Notes: generated by a model not told the origin, from the letters alone. Shown: positions 8,454 through 20,390, counted from the first letter of the stretch. The stretch: 64,000 bases of DNA from Bufo bufo (GCF_905171765.1 NC_053392.1:407940565-408004564), one strand, 5' to 3'. Numbers and translations are program-made.

Positions 8454-10287
8454 GGCCTCATGCACACGACCGTTGTGTGCATCCGTGGCCGTTGTGCCGT
8501 TTTCTTTTTCACGGACCCATTGACTTTCAATGGGTCCGTGGAAAAATCGGAAAATGCATCGTTTTGCAGCCGAGACCGTGATCCGTGTATCCTGTCCGTC
8601 AAAAAAATATGACCTGTCCTATTTTTTTGACGGACAACGGTTCACGGACCCATTCAAGTCAATGGGTCCGTGAAAGAACACGGATGCACACAAGATTGGC
8701 ATCCGTGATCCGTGGCCGTAGGTTACTTTAATACAGACGGATCCGAAGATCCGTCTGCATAAAAGCTTTTTCAGAGCTGAGTTTTCACTTCGTGAAAACT
8801 CAGATCCGACAGTATATTCTAACACAGAGGCGGTCCCATGGTGATGGGGACGCTTCAGGTTAGAATATACTAAAAGAACTGTGTACATGACTGCCGCCTG
8901 CTGCCTGGCAGGTGCTGCCAGGCAGCAGGGGGCAGCCCCCCCCCCTGTAGTTAACACATTGGTGGCCAGTGCGGCCCCCCCCCCTCCCTCCCCTGTAGTT
9001 AACTCGTTGGTGGCCAGTGGGGCCCCCCCTTCCTCCCCTGTAGTTAACTCGTTGGTGGCCAGTGGGCCCTCTCCCCTCCCTCCCCCATCTAATTAAAATC
9101 TCCCCCCCTATCATTGGTGGCAGCGGAGAGTACCGATCGGAGTCCCAGTTTAATCGCTGGGGCTCCGATCGGTAACCATGGCAACCAGGACACTACTGCA
9201 GTCCCGGTTGCCATGGTTACTTAGCAATTTGTAGAAGCATTATACTTACCTGCGAGCTGCGATGTCTGCGTCCGGCCGGGAGCTCCTCCTACTGGTAAGT
9301 GACAGGTCATTAAGCAATGCGCCGCACAGACCTGTCATTTACCAGTAGGAGGAGCTCCCGACCAGACGCAGACATCGCAGCTCGCAGGTAAGTATAATGC
9401 TTCTACAAATTGCTAAGTAACCATGGCAACCGGGACTGCAGTAGCGTCCTGGTTGCCATAGTTACCGATCGGAGCCCCAGCGATTAAACTGGGACTCCGA
9501 TCGGTACTTTCCGCTTCCACCAATGATAGGGGGGGAGATTTTAATTAGGAGGGGGAGGGAGGGGAGAGGGCCCACTGGCCACCAACGAGTTAACTACAGG
9601 GGAGGGAGGGGGGCCGGCCGCACTGGCCACCAACAAGTTAACTACAGGGGAGGGAGGGGGGGCCCACTGGCCACCAATGAGTTAACTACAGGGGAGAGAG
9701 GGGGGGGGCGGCCGCACTGGCCACCAATGTGTTAACTACAGGGGGAGGGCTGCCCCCTGCTGCCTGGCAGCACCTGCCAGGCAGCAGGGGGCAGTCATGT
9801 ACACAGTTCTTTTAGTATATTCTAACCTGAAGCGTCCCCATCACAATGGGAACGCCTCTGTGTTAGAATATACTGTCGGATTTGAGTTTCACGATCTAAC
9901 TCATATCCGACAGTATATTCTAACATAGAGGCGTTCCCATGGTGATGGGGACGCTTCAAGTTAAAATATACCATCGGATTGAAGAAAACTCTGATCCTAT
10001 GGTATATTAACTCCTGACTTTACATTGAAAGTCAATGGGGGACAGATCCGTTTGAAATTGCACCATATTGTGTCAACGTCAAACGGATCCGTCCCCATTG
10101 ACTTGCATTGTAATTCAGGACGGATCCGTTTGGCTCCGCACGGCCAGGCGGACACCAAAACGACTTTTTTTTTCATGTCCGTGGATCCTCCAAAAATCAA
10201 GGAAGACCTACGGATGAAAAAACGGTCACGGAAAAACGGAACCCGTTTTTGCGGACCGCAAAAAAATACGGTCGTGTGCATGAGGCC
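8454..10287. mobile_element. Harbinger-type foldback MITE, 1.83 kb
   Basis: The ends are GGCCTCATGCACACGACCGT and its inverse, bounded by TTA at 8451-8453 and 10288-10290, a TWA target duplication. Almost the entire length folds back on itself. There is no coding content. The part at 10014-10152 is also present, inverted, in the MITE at 53371-53887, which has different TIRs. Confidence 0.85.
8797..9886. repeat. Kilobase palindrome inside the foldback MITE
   Basis: The arms run from CCGACAGTATATTCTAACAC inward through the CTGCTGCCTGGCAG hairpin, GTAGTTAACTCGTTGGTGGC tandem units (about 46 bp each) and ACCGATCGGAGTCCCAG, to a centre near 9318. The two arms differ by few substitutions. The tandem units sit in both arms, so they existed before the arms became inverted copies or the arms have been homogenised since. 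Confidence 0.9.
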
Positions 10288-10359
10288 TTACAGTGAAGAG
10301 AACTGTAAAATATGTAGCCCTTGTGTCTGAAGTCCTGACAGCTTATAAACATTCATTTA

Positions 10360-10585
10360 GGCCTCATGCACACGACCGTTCCGTTCTTTTGCAGCCTGCA
10401 AATTGCGGATCCATTGTAGAAATGCCTATTCTTGTCCGCAAAACGGACAAGAATAGGACATGCTATATTTTTTTTTGCGGGGCTACGCAGTGGAGCAACA
10501 TTGAAGTGAATGGGTCCGCATCCGAGCCACAAAAACTGTGGCTCGGATGCGGACAAAAAAAAAAAACGGTTGTGTGCATGAGGCC
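10360..10585. mobile_element. Harbinger-type MITE
   Basis: TIR GGCCTCATGCACACGACCGT and its inverse, with TTA on both sides (10357-10359, 10586-10588). 226 bp. The interior carries the inverted pair CCTATTCTTGTCCGC / GGACAAGAATAGGACATG common to this subfamily. Confidence 0.88.
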
Positions 10586-10590
10586 TTAAA

Positions 10591-11204
10591 GTGAGGTTTT
10601 ATGTAATCCCCTTTAAGCCATATGGTTATCCATTTGATGTAGCTATAATGAGTGTTTATCAGCTTTCAGGAGTTCAAAGATGAGGGCTACAGATCGAGTT
10701 GTCAGAGCAACTACTTGACAGATTCACTATAAAGGAGAAAGAAATGGTCTGCAGACAGTACATGTAAACACGCTACGCATTAGATGCTGCTGGAACAGAG
10801 GTAGGACATTCACAATCGCAACCAATGGAATTATACTGCCATGAGGGTGGGGGCACAGCGGGAACTTGTCACTGGTGAAGGCACAGACCACCTACTATAG
10901 TGTTAGTGGCACGTTCCTGAAAAAAATAATTTCCTCTTGTTGCCTTCTATAAGTAATATTAATGTGAGGTACATGGGGGGGTTACTAATGTACATGGATT
11001 TATGTAATGTACATGGCCATTTTCTAGAAAAAGTTCAAAAGCTGTGTTCACAAGTTGTGGCCAGGATGCAGCTGAAACCATACCACATGCATGTTGGCAC
11101 CATTTTTAAATTCAGTACAGCTAAAAGTAGTTTGGTTGTTAGCTGTTGCACAGTATTTGAAGGCATTGGGGTATGGACACAACACTCCTGGTGCAGTATT
11201 TAAC
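10591..11204. other. Unassigned sequence
   Basis: No repeat boundary, ORF or RNA was recognised between the two MITEs. Confidence 0.4.
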
Positions 11205-11207
11205 TAA

Positions 11208-11573
11208 GGGTACTTTCACATTAGCGTTATTAGAATCCGGCAGGCAGTTCCGGCAGTTAAAATTTCTTCAAAGATTAAAGGAGAAAGTAGCTCCTACTAT
11301 ATTCCGGCACATGCGCAGACCGGAAAACCGGCGATGCGGCAATCTCCAGAACACCTGGTACCAGATCTGGCATTAATACATCTCTATGGAAATTAATGCC
11401 GGATCCGGCAAATACCGTACAAGGGACGGAACGGAAGACATCCTGATGCATACTGAACGGATTGCTTTCCATTCAGAATGCATTAGGACAAAACTGATGT
11501 GTTTTTTTCCGGTATTAAGACTCTTTACCAGATTTCAATACTGGAAAAGAATAACGCTAGTGTGAAAGTACCC
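11208..11573. mobile_element. Harbinger MITE sharing the autonomous element's TIR
   Basis: The ends read GGGTACTTTCACATTAGCG and the inverse of GGGTACTTTCACACTAGCG, close to the TIR of the 5.7-kb Harbinger at 19536-25234. Flanks are TAA (11205-11207) and TTA (11574-11576). 366 bp, with internal ATTCCGGCA and GGATCCGGCA motifs. Confidence 0.87.
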
Positions 11574-13104
11574 TTATAACACATTACAAACACATAGAAT
11601 TTTCACTGATCATTATTAACCTGTAGGATACCAGTGACATGCCTGTACGGCGCTGTGGAACGCGACTTGAGTCCCAGCGCTGTACAGGTACAGCACAGTG
11701 ATTGTACAGGTGTCAGGAGCTGCGCCCGCCTGATCAGTGGCAGGGGCCCGGCTGTTCCTGACAGTCGAGCCCCTGCTGTACATGCCAGCATCTGTGAATA
11801 CACAGATGCCAGCATATTAACCCTTTGTATGTAGCGGTCAGTGCTGACCATGGCATGCACAGGACTTGCGGAGGATATGGGCTTCCTCCTCGTCTCCATC
11901 TGGTCCCCTCGCTGCGGTGACCTGATGGCTGAGAAGGCAGCCCGATGCATTGCCTTCTGCGGAAGCCTATGAGATCCAACCCCAAAGCTGGGTCTCACAG
12001 GCACTCTGTCAGTGTAAAATCTGAGAGGCAATCCATTACAATACTGTAATGCATTGCAGAGGGAATCAGACCCCCAAAAGTTGAAGTTTCTTAAAAAAAA
12101 ATAATAATAAAAAGTATCAAAGAAAACAAAAACAAAAAAAACATCTCTTTCCCTTAATAAAGAAATATAAAAGTGTAACAACTAGGAAAAAAAAAGAAAA
12201 ACAGACATATTCGGTATCGCCAAGTCCGTATCGACCAGCTCTATAAAAATACACCCAGTCAGGTGAATGCTGTAAAACAAATATAAAAACTGTATAAAAA
12301 CAGCAATATTTGGTCACCTTGCCTCACAAAAAGTGTAATACCAAGCGATCAAAAAGTGGTATGTACCCCAAGCAGTCACCTCAACCCGCAAAAAATAAGC
12401 CCCTACATAAAAAAAAAAAAAAAAAAAAAAAGACATTAGGTATTGCTGCATCTGTAACAACCTGCTCTATAAAGATATCACATGAGCTATCCTCTCAGGT
12501 GAATTGCGTTAAAACAAAAGGCTGTTTTGGATTTTTTTTTTTTTTTTACCTTGCCCCAGAAAAGCATAATATTGAACAACCAAATAATCATATGTATCCG
12601 AAAATAGAGGCACGCCGCAGACTCCTGAGAACCGAACTGGATTGAAACAGCCTCCCAGGAACAGCCGACTACCATCAGAGGATCCAACACAATTAGCGCC
12701 GGGAAGGGTAAGTGACCTCTGTAGCCAGAGACAGTGCGGGACGCCGCACTCAGGCACAGAGCATCCCTTTCCTCCACAGCTTGACATATGGAATATAACT
12801 ACTAACAGTTACATATTGTCAATAGCTCTGAATTGCAAATATATGTACTTGCCTGCTTTTTTACCAAAACATATTGAAAAGGCGCACTATCTATCCTCTG
12901 CTGAGCGGCGATTGATATCTATAAAATACCCCACAAACGGAGCCACAAGCACATAAAGGGGCACCATTCGATATTAATCCTCTGTACAGCGATTATTTTC
13001 TTATGAAGGACTATCCTACACATCTTTTACTTGATTTTATCTTCTGACCAGTGGCCACTATTATATGAAAAACTGTTTATGAAAGACTTTATGAACATTT
13101 TTAT

Positions 13105-14397
13105 TAGGGCTGCACGATAAATCGAAAAAATAATCAAATCGCGATAATCGGCAAATGCGATATGGCGATTTGGCCGACCCGAAAATGCAGCGATTATATA
13201 TGAAGGGGCCCCGCTCACATAACTGGCTTTGTGTGTAAAGTATTTTACTAGTGTGTGAAACAATCTCTCTCCTATTGATAACGGGTCCAGCCTCTGTACT
13301 CACTTTCACGATGAATGCACTGCAGCGAGCGGGCCGGCCTGCGCGTGACTGACGTCACTTAGTAACGCTCCTGCTTCCTGAAGTGGGAGGAGCGTTACTA
13401 AGTGACGTCAGTCACACGCCGGTCGGCCAGCTCTCTCCCGCTCGCTGTAGTGCATTCATAGTGACAGTGAGTACAGAGGCTGGCCATGTTATCAATAGGA
13501 GAGAGCTTGTTTTACACACTAGTAAAATACTTTACACACAAAGCCAGTTATGTGCGCAGTTTAGGACACATGAGGGGACACGTAGGGCCATGAGGGGGAC
13601 CAGCATAAGATGCTATGTCTTATGCTGCCCCCCCCCCATGGCCCTATGTGTCATAGCACATATCCCCCCCATAACAGTGCATCATCCACAGATCCCCCCC
13701 CCATAACAGTGCATCATCCATAGATCCCCCCCCATAACAGTGCATCATCCACAGATCCCCCCATAACAGTGCATCATCCACAGATCCCCCCCATAACAGT
13801 GCACCATCCACAGATCCCCCCCATAACAGTGCATCATCCACAGATCCCCCCCATAACACTGCATCATCCACAGATCCCCCCCATAAAAGTGCATCATCCA
13901 CAGATCCCCCCATAACAGTGCATCATCCACAGATCCCCCCCCATAACAGTGCATCATCCACAGATCCCCCCCCATAACAGTGCATCATCCACAGATCCCC
14001 CCATAACAGTGCATCATCCACAGATCCCCCATAACAGTGCGTCATCCACAGATCCCCCCCCATAACAGTGCGTCATCCACAGATCCCCCCCATAACAGTG
14101 CATCATCCACAGATCCCCCCCATAACAGTGCATCATCCACAGATCCCCCCCATAACAGTGCATCATCCACAGATCCCCCCCATAACAGTGCATCATCCAC
14201 AGATCCCCCCCATAACTGTGCATCATCCACAGATCCCCCATAACTGTCATACCCAGCCGCGTCAGTGGTTCATATTGGAAAATCCAAGCAAATACACCTC
14301 TAGCACAATTCCCTTAAAATATCGCATCGCATATCGTTATCGCAATTTTTAGGGCCCTAATCGCAATCGCACAAAATTCCCATATCGTGCAGCCCTA
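13105..14397. mobile_element. hAT-type MITE carrying a minisatellite
   Basis: The TIR is TAGGGCTGCACGAT with its inverse ATCGTGCAGCCCTA at the right end, flanked by the 8-bp duplication ATTTTTAT at 13097-13104 and 14398-14405, the hAT signature. Inside, 13210-13560 is an imperfect palindrome around GACGTCACTTAGTAACGCTC, followed by a tandem array. The 1293-bp element has no transposase. Confidence 0.92.
13662..14240. repeat. Minisatellite, about 31-bp unit
   Basis: About 19 copies of CATAACAGTGCATCATCCACAGAT joined by C-tracts of variable length (5-9 C). Unit length varies only through the C-tract, which suggests slippage. Long frames reading GGSVDDALLW repeats or HHPQIPPIT repeats are a by-product. 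Confidence 0.95.
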
Positions 14398-14900
14398 ATT
14401 TTTATCTAGGTATTTTTTTATCCAGGTACTATTCCAGGATATCCATCACTTCCCACCCAGTGGTGATCACCTATTATCCTACATTTTTTACATCTTTTTA
14501 CATCTTACTATTTATTAAAAAGGACATCTTTCCGCTCATATTTTTATTTTTTTTCATTTTATTATACAATATCCATCTACCAGATGTCACAACTACTAGA
14601 ATACCAATAAATTAATACACTGTACCCAAATTAGAGTGTGCCTGCTTATCCTTTTCCTTTCTGTATCCGAAAATAGCCCCAATAAAAATGTCTACTCCGC
14701 AAAAAAATGAGCCCCTACACAAGACAACAGACACAACACAAGCAGACTGGATATTCAACGTACGGCACTGCGCTTATTACGCTCTGAGGAGGCAACAGAG
14801 CTCACCAGAGCACTGCGACCTCTTCAAACAGAGGGATGGGTGGGTGCAGAGAGTTAACCCACCGCCGATCAGTTATTAATGACCTATTCTGAATAGAAGT

Positions 14901-16440
14901 AATGGTAGAAATCCTGGAGACCCCTCTAAATCTGGCTTGTTTGCTGTGATTGTAACCTGTGCATTTCTGGTGTTGGGATCACAAGCAGCTGGGTGCAGAA
15001 ATAAATAATTTGAAAGTATCATTCCAGTTATACTGAATATCCCCTAAAGGATATAAGCATTCCAAATGTTTAATTTCTCCAGATACCCAATAATATTATA
15101 TAGGATAATATTAGGTGTATGTAGGAGTGTCCCTAGTGTCAGTAGGTCTGGGCACTCTGAACACTCTGCAGTGTGATAGGTGTTAGCATGGGGGCATTTT
15201 ACTACAGCACACATTTTTTTCTTATTCCATGATTGAGGCTCCTGAACACCAACTTTAACCAGTACTGTGTTGTAAAGAAAAGAAAATGAAAATCCACAAT
15301 TGCTATGGGCACTTTGGGCAACACAGACAGTTTATGTTTTAGATACTTCTGCCACTGAAATGCGCACTATGGGGCACATTTGTAGAAATGATGCAGATTT
15401 TCCTCCACCACAGCTCCGTTGTGCACGAGCGAAAATAACATTATGTTCTGGAATAAAAAAAATAAAAATAAACTGCTTACCCTGCTGACTTCTGTGTGGG
15501 TCATTTCTGTAAAACAAAATTAAATAAATACAAAGTTAGGACAAAAAAATGTAGCAGTGACAGCTTCTTTATTCATTCGTATCAGGTGAGAAAGTGCCAT
15601 CAGTAAACAACTTGAAATCAAAAACCTTACACGTCCAGTCTGAACTAGGGCTAAGCATGCATGTGTTCTCAGTAGTTGGATGGGTAGGAAGATGCTCTTC
15701 TGGTTGCGGTTTATCCCCCCGAAAATAGGCAACTGAAACCCAACATGTCTAATCATTACTCCCCCGACATCTTCCATCAGGGAACACTCAGGAGGCCCCA
15801 TACACATCTGATGGTTGGCCGATCCCAACGAAGGATTCAGCAGAGAAACCTGAATATGGCCAGCTCAATATACAATATAAAGGAATGGGTTTTATCACAG
15901 AACACCTGGGAGACCAGTCAGATTACTGCACAGGCCGAACTCGGGTTCGGTTCCAAGTGGAATCGAACCAGAGTTCGGTACAAAGTTTTTTTACAGTAGA
16001 AATTAATTTACGAAGTTATTACCCGAAGTCTCATGAGACTTTGTAAAGTATTAACTTCGGCTCATCGGAGCCAATACATTCTAATACTGTGCTGAGCGCT
16101 CGCTCCGTACAGTATTCAAATGAATCATCCGAAGTCGATTCTTTCATCCCTAGTGACAGGCATAAACTGTTCTGCCAGATACTTTATATGTAAAAAATTT
16201 AGTGTAAATTGAACTAGATATAATCATTTATGTGGACAGGTTGTAGTGTTAGGATTTCTAGTACTTCTGTCAGCATGAAATTCACTGTTAAAACCAAAGC
16301 AATGGGTTTTCTGGTATATAAAAGTCCCAAATTGTTGCACAAACATTTTTGACTTTGAGTATATAAGCTACTCTCACTACTTTCTTGAAAAGAGTAAGGC
16401 AAAGAAGCAAGGGTGAACAGAGTGGCTCAAGTCTGCCCTC
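14901..16440. other. Unassigned sequence with a short repeat-like block
   Basis: Mostly AT-rich with no coding signal. 15930-16155 contains GAACTCGGGTTCGGTT, its near-inverse and GAAGTC/GACTTC blocks, which look like a decayed MITE, but the ends could not be fixed. Confidence 0.4.
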
Positions 16441-16444
16441 GGTG

Positions 16445-17330
16445 AATTTAAAGATAATGATGACTCAGGTTACATCATCATTATCACATCAGCTAATCAT
16501 GATCCATCCTGAGAATAAATCATAAATATATTTTTATGGATAACCCCTTTAGGATACTTTCACACTTGCGGCAGAGGATTCCGGAAGGCAGTTCCGTCGC
16601 CGGAACTGCCTGCCAGATCCATCAAAACGTATGCAAACTGATGGCATTTCTCAGACAGATCAGGATCCTGATCAGTCTGACAAATGTATTGAAATGCCGG
16701 ATCCGTCTCTCCGGTGTCATCCGGAAAAACGGATCCGGCATTTATTTTTTTCACGGATCCGCTTTGCCGGAACACTTGGGGCCGGCATTAATGCATTTCA
16801 ATGGGAAAAAAATGCCGGATTCGGCATTCCGGCAAGTGTCCGGAATTTTGGACGGAGATAAAACCGCAGCATGCTGCGGTATTATCTCCGTCCGGAAAAG
16901 GCAAAAAGAGTGAACTGAAGACATTCTGAATGGATTGCTCTCCAGTCAGAATGCATTAGGATAAAACTGATCAGTTTGGGTATTGAGCCCCTAGGACGGA
17001 ACTCGGTGCCGGAAAAGAATAAGGCTAGTGTGAAAGTACCCTTAAAAGGGCTATCCTGGAAAAGATAATGATGACCTATCCTTAGGATAGGTCATCATTA
17101 TCACATCGGCAGAGGATAGAGTCCCGGGGCCGGTACTACTGCTGATCAGCTGTTTCAGTGATCCGCTACGCTTGCTTAGTGTTGCAGCTCAGGCCCATTC
17201 ACTTGAATGGAGCCAAGCTGAAACTAGGCCACATGATTGATGTGATGATTGATGTAACACAGCAAAGCGGAGGGGGTCCTAGGTGTCGGACGCCTGTAGA
17301 TCTGATATTGATAACCTATACTAAGCAGGG
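16445..17330. mobile_element. T2/Kolobok-like MITE ends, interrupted
   Basis: 16445-16551 ends in GGATAACCCCTTTA, and 17042 onward begins TTAAAAGGGCTATCC. Removing the Harbinger MITE between them leaves a TTTAAAA centre. The right part holds GATGACCTATCCT and its inverse AGGATAGGTCATC, the same module seen in the complete element at 47221-47557. The far ends are not clear. TTAA with A(A)AGGG termini fits the T2 MITEs described from Xenopus. Confidence 0.55.
16552..17041. mobile_element. Harbinger MITE
   Basis: Ends GGATACTTTCACACTTGCGG and the inverse of GGGTACTTTCACACTAGCC, with TTA at 16549-16551 and 17042-17044. 490 bp. The interior contains repeated CCGGATCCG-type motifs and the palindrome GCCGGATTCGGCATTCCGG. 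Confidence 0.88.
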
Positions 17331-19532
17331 TCGTCCTCGCGGCATGCAGAGTACTTGGACTTCTGAAAGGCCCCAGGCCTGCCATGAAGGCAGGATGCAT
17401 TAACAAGCTTGTCAGAATAAAATATGCAAGAAAAAAACAAAACACTTTTATTTATGTGTGTGAACACGTTATATAATATATACTGCAAGAAGTTTTGGAC
17501 TAGAACATCCAAAGTCAAAAGGTGCATATCCATAAAGCTACATACAAACAGCAGCACATATTGCCATATTTTGTTTGCTACGAGTGTTGTATATATAATA
17601 TAATATACTGCATATGAACCTGCTGTTCGTGTAGGTTCAAAAGCAGTCCGACCTATGGTGAGCTCCGAAGACAAAGGCAGAAATTTTGCAAACATTGCTT
17701 GCGGTGGCTCTGTGTAGGAATTTCTCACACGGGAATTTTTCTGTACATTGCCAGCCAAGAAAACCATATCGGTGTGGAGGCAGAGAATAAATGTACTAAA
17801 GCTTTCCTTTAAGACATGAAGTAGCATGACATGCGCACGTGGGAAATCAAACTGGCCAACAATATAAGCAAGACTGTACTCCTTCCGGTCTTCATTCAAG
17901 TAGCCAGGCCAGATCCACAATCAGTACATGGTCGTGGTTTTAATCATCATTGTCAACACCATTAGCTACAGTTTCTCCTGCTCTGACTACTCCACCTCGG
18001 CTCCACCATCAGCCATCCATAAAGGAACGTGTGGACATGAAATAACCATATGCTACTGCTACTACTACCCCTACACAGCTGCACATCTCCTGCCTTGTCC
18101 AGTATGTTTGATATCGTTCTGCTGCTGGGAACCTTACCCAGCACAATATAACAAACCTAAAACTGCTTCTAAGAAAAGGATATTTTTTGATGACTTTTGT
18201 AAAAGTCATTATATCTTCAATTCCCAGGAAGATAAGCTGTATATATTTTCTTTAAACTAGCACCAAACCTGTTGCTACCGCCCCCGCCCAATATAAAAAA
18301 AATAAGATAAATAAATCACCATTTGTATATAACCACCAGCTTCTTAGCTACCACCCATTTACCCATAGCCCTAAATGTTGCTTGAACTCTGGAATTACGA
18401 ATTCAATCTTATATTTAGAGAGCTTGAAAAGAGTTGGATACACTTTCGATTCAGGTGAAATTTATTCAAATTGAATCTGACGGCCAAATACAGTAGATAG
18501 AATCTATGAATTTTAGGAAATTCGCTCATCTCTGTTGTGGCTGGGACAATGGGAGTGCGCATAGGCCTATAGCAGTCTTTCTCTACATGATAAATTCAAG
18601 TAATTGAAGTGAGACACCCCCTTTAACTTTAGGTGAGGTTTGGTATAATTGATGGCCAAATCAGATTTTTAATTTTTAGTTTTTTTTTCCCCTTAAATAA
18701 AATTATATTGCAAACATTGGTCAATAAAATTTGTGAAGGCACATTTGCCAAGGTCCATTAAGTTGTAACTACCACCCCTAAAAAAAAGTAAGTTAAACAA
18801 ATGGTATGTGTTGTTTGTATTCATTATCCATTCAATATTTTCTGTTAAGTCAACCGGCAAAAAATATTTAATCAATGTTTAATGCGTCATCAACTGTCGT
18901 ATTCAACTAATGAGGAAGCAAAAGAAATATATAAATTGCTGTTTCTTATGGGAATTGGTAGCCAACATCACTTCAGAGGAGCAGAATAATTAGTGGCCAA
19001 CAATGTCAATTCTCACCAGAGGCTGGAGCAATCCACTGAGTAACAGATATACCAGGGGAAAATTATCCAAAGCAACGCACATTTACGTTTGAGATTAGGT
19101 TTTGGATTGCTTAAGGGACACTAATGCACAACTGAGGGATGTTATTGGCGTTGCCAAGACACAAAGCCAAGACACATCTTTATGGCTAGTGGCTATATTA
19201 CCATTTACAAATCAAGTAACTTCTAGATCTTGGCTTTCAGAAACCAAACCACAATATATACCATACTAAGCTATATCCAGCAATACAAAATTATCCTAAA
19301 GAAATTGAATCTTAGTTTTTGTGGACAGGCAAAAAAAAAAACTAAAAAACTTGAGGTTCTTTCAAAGCTGCTGTAACGGGGCCCTTATAACCCAAATGAG
19401 TGGCTCCGTACTGTCCCAAGATCATGCCATTCGGACATCCAGAACCATGCGATCCTAATGTCCCCTTTTCCTCAGAGAAGACACCACACACCTCTGGTTC
19501 ATGTGAACTCACCTCAATAAATCAGTTTGTTC
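17331..19532. other. Unassigned AT-rich sequence
   Basis: 2.2 kb with no recognised repeat boundary. A 199-codon frame on the minus strand (17321-17920) and a 110-codon frame on the plus strand (17928-18260) have no recognisable motif. 18590-18625 contains CCCCCTTTAA, a possible T2-like end. This is one of the few stretches that could hold host-derived sequence. Confidence 0.4.
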
Positions 19533-20055
19533 TAAGGGTACTTTCACACTTGCGTTTTTCTTTTCCGGCGTTGAGTTCCGTCCTAGGGGCTCAAATCCGG
19601 AAAAGAACTGATCAAGAATTTCTTTTCCGGAGAGTCCGTCCTTCAGGATGCATCAGGATTGCTCCGCTTCAGTCTTTTCGACGTTTCCGTCGAAATGAAA
19701 AACCGTAGCATGCATAATTTTCTTCTCCGTCTCAAAAGCCATATCATTTGCCGTAACGCCGGATCCGTCCTTAATTCCCATTGAATTGTATTAAGGACGG
19801 ATCCGACTTTAAATGTTCCGGGGAACGACGCAACGACTGATCCGGATATCCTGTCTGCGCCTGCGTCTGATAGAGGAGGAGCAAGTTTCGCGCCATCCTG
19901 TCTGGATCCTGCCTGCGAGGGAGTCGGGTGCAAGCCAGAGAAGGTGAGTATATGTGTTTTTTTTTTCTTATTTTCTGACAGAAAAAACTCATATAAACAG
20001 CTCCTATGTACTTATACATAGGCACTATAAGTACATAGGAGCTGTCAGTACCCAG

Positions 20056-20315
20056 TGTATGTTAGGAGTAGTAGTCCTGTCTGCTGCTACTCCTAGCATC
20101 CACTATGTACTTATATTAACTGCATACCCCTATGTACTGTAGCATAGGGGTTGCAGGGATTATAACTACACAGTGCATGTTAGGAGTAGTAGTCCTGTCT
20201 GCTGCTACTCCTAGCATCCACTATGTACTTATATTAACTCCATACCCCTATGTACTGTAGCATAGGGGTTGCAGGTAATATAACTACACAATGCATGTTA
20301 GGAGTAGTATGTTTT
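20056..20315. repeat. Tandem repeat, about 119-bp unit
   Basis: Two full units and a partial third beginning ATGTTAGGAGTAGTAGTCCT and including TAGCATAGGGGTTGCAGG, in the 5' part of the Harbinger element ahead of the Myb-like gene. Each unit has AGGAGTAG facing CTACTCCT, so each can fold on itself. Confidence 0.9.
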
Positions 20316-20390
20316 CGTTCAACAATATGACCACCTGTCTTAAATTTTTTTTTTTTTTTGACTGATCAAAAAAAAAAAAAAAAATCAGCT

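Larger units (their letters stand above)
12608..14662. mobile_element. Retroposon with a 14-bp target duplication
   Basis: The insert is bounded by an exact direct repeat, GTATCCGAAAATAG, at 12594-12607 and 14663-14676. Without the nested hAT MITE it is about 750 bp. A 14-bp TSD is typical of LINE-driven insertion (SINE, truncated LINE or processed transcript). The right end is CCTTTTCCTTTCT rather than poly(A), and no RT or gene-derived ORF was found, so its source is unknown. Confidence 0.75.
11577..14900. other. Old repeat, interrupted by a retroposon
   Basis: 11577-12593 and 14677-14900 appear to be two halves of one older repeat. The left half ends in CCCGCAAAAAATAAGCCCCTAC-like text and the right half resumes with CCGCAAAAAAATGAGCCCCT. 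Similar wording recurs around 51100-51216 and 54388-54560. Its class is unknown. A region of CTG-TAC palindromes lies near 11640-11860. No coding content was seen. Confidence 0.5.

Noticed and set aside
8881..9735. ORFs reading NSLVAS or GHQRVNYRGG repeats
   Set aside because: They are translations of the 46-bp tandem units in the arms of the foldback MITE, present on both strands because of the palindrome.
13662..14240. Regular repeats spaced like a CRISPR array
   Set aside because: The units are contiguous and the only variable part is a C-tract, so there are no unique spacers; the genome is eukaryotic.
13644..14352. Overlapping ORFs with GGSVDDALLW-like or HHPQIPPIT-like repeats on both strands
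   Set aside because: They are readings through the 31-bp minisatellite. The frame stays open only because the unit lacks stop codons.
17321..17920. 199-codon minus-strand ORF as a host exon
   Set aside because: I could not match it to any family, it has no convincing splice borders, and AT-rich sequence of this length gives such frames by chance. Kept only as unassigned sequence.
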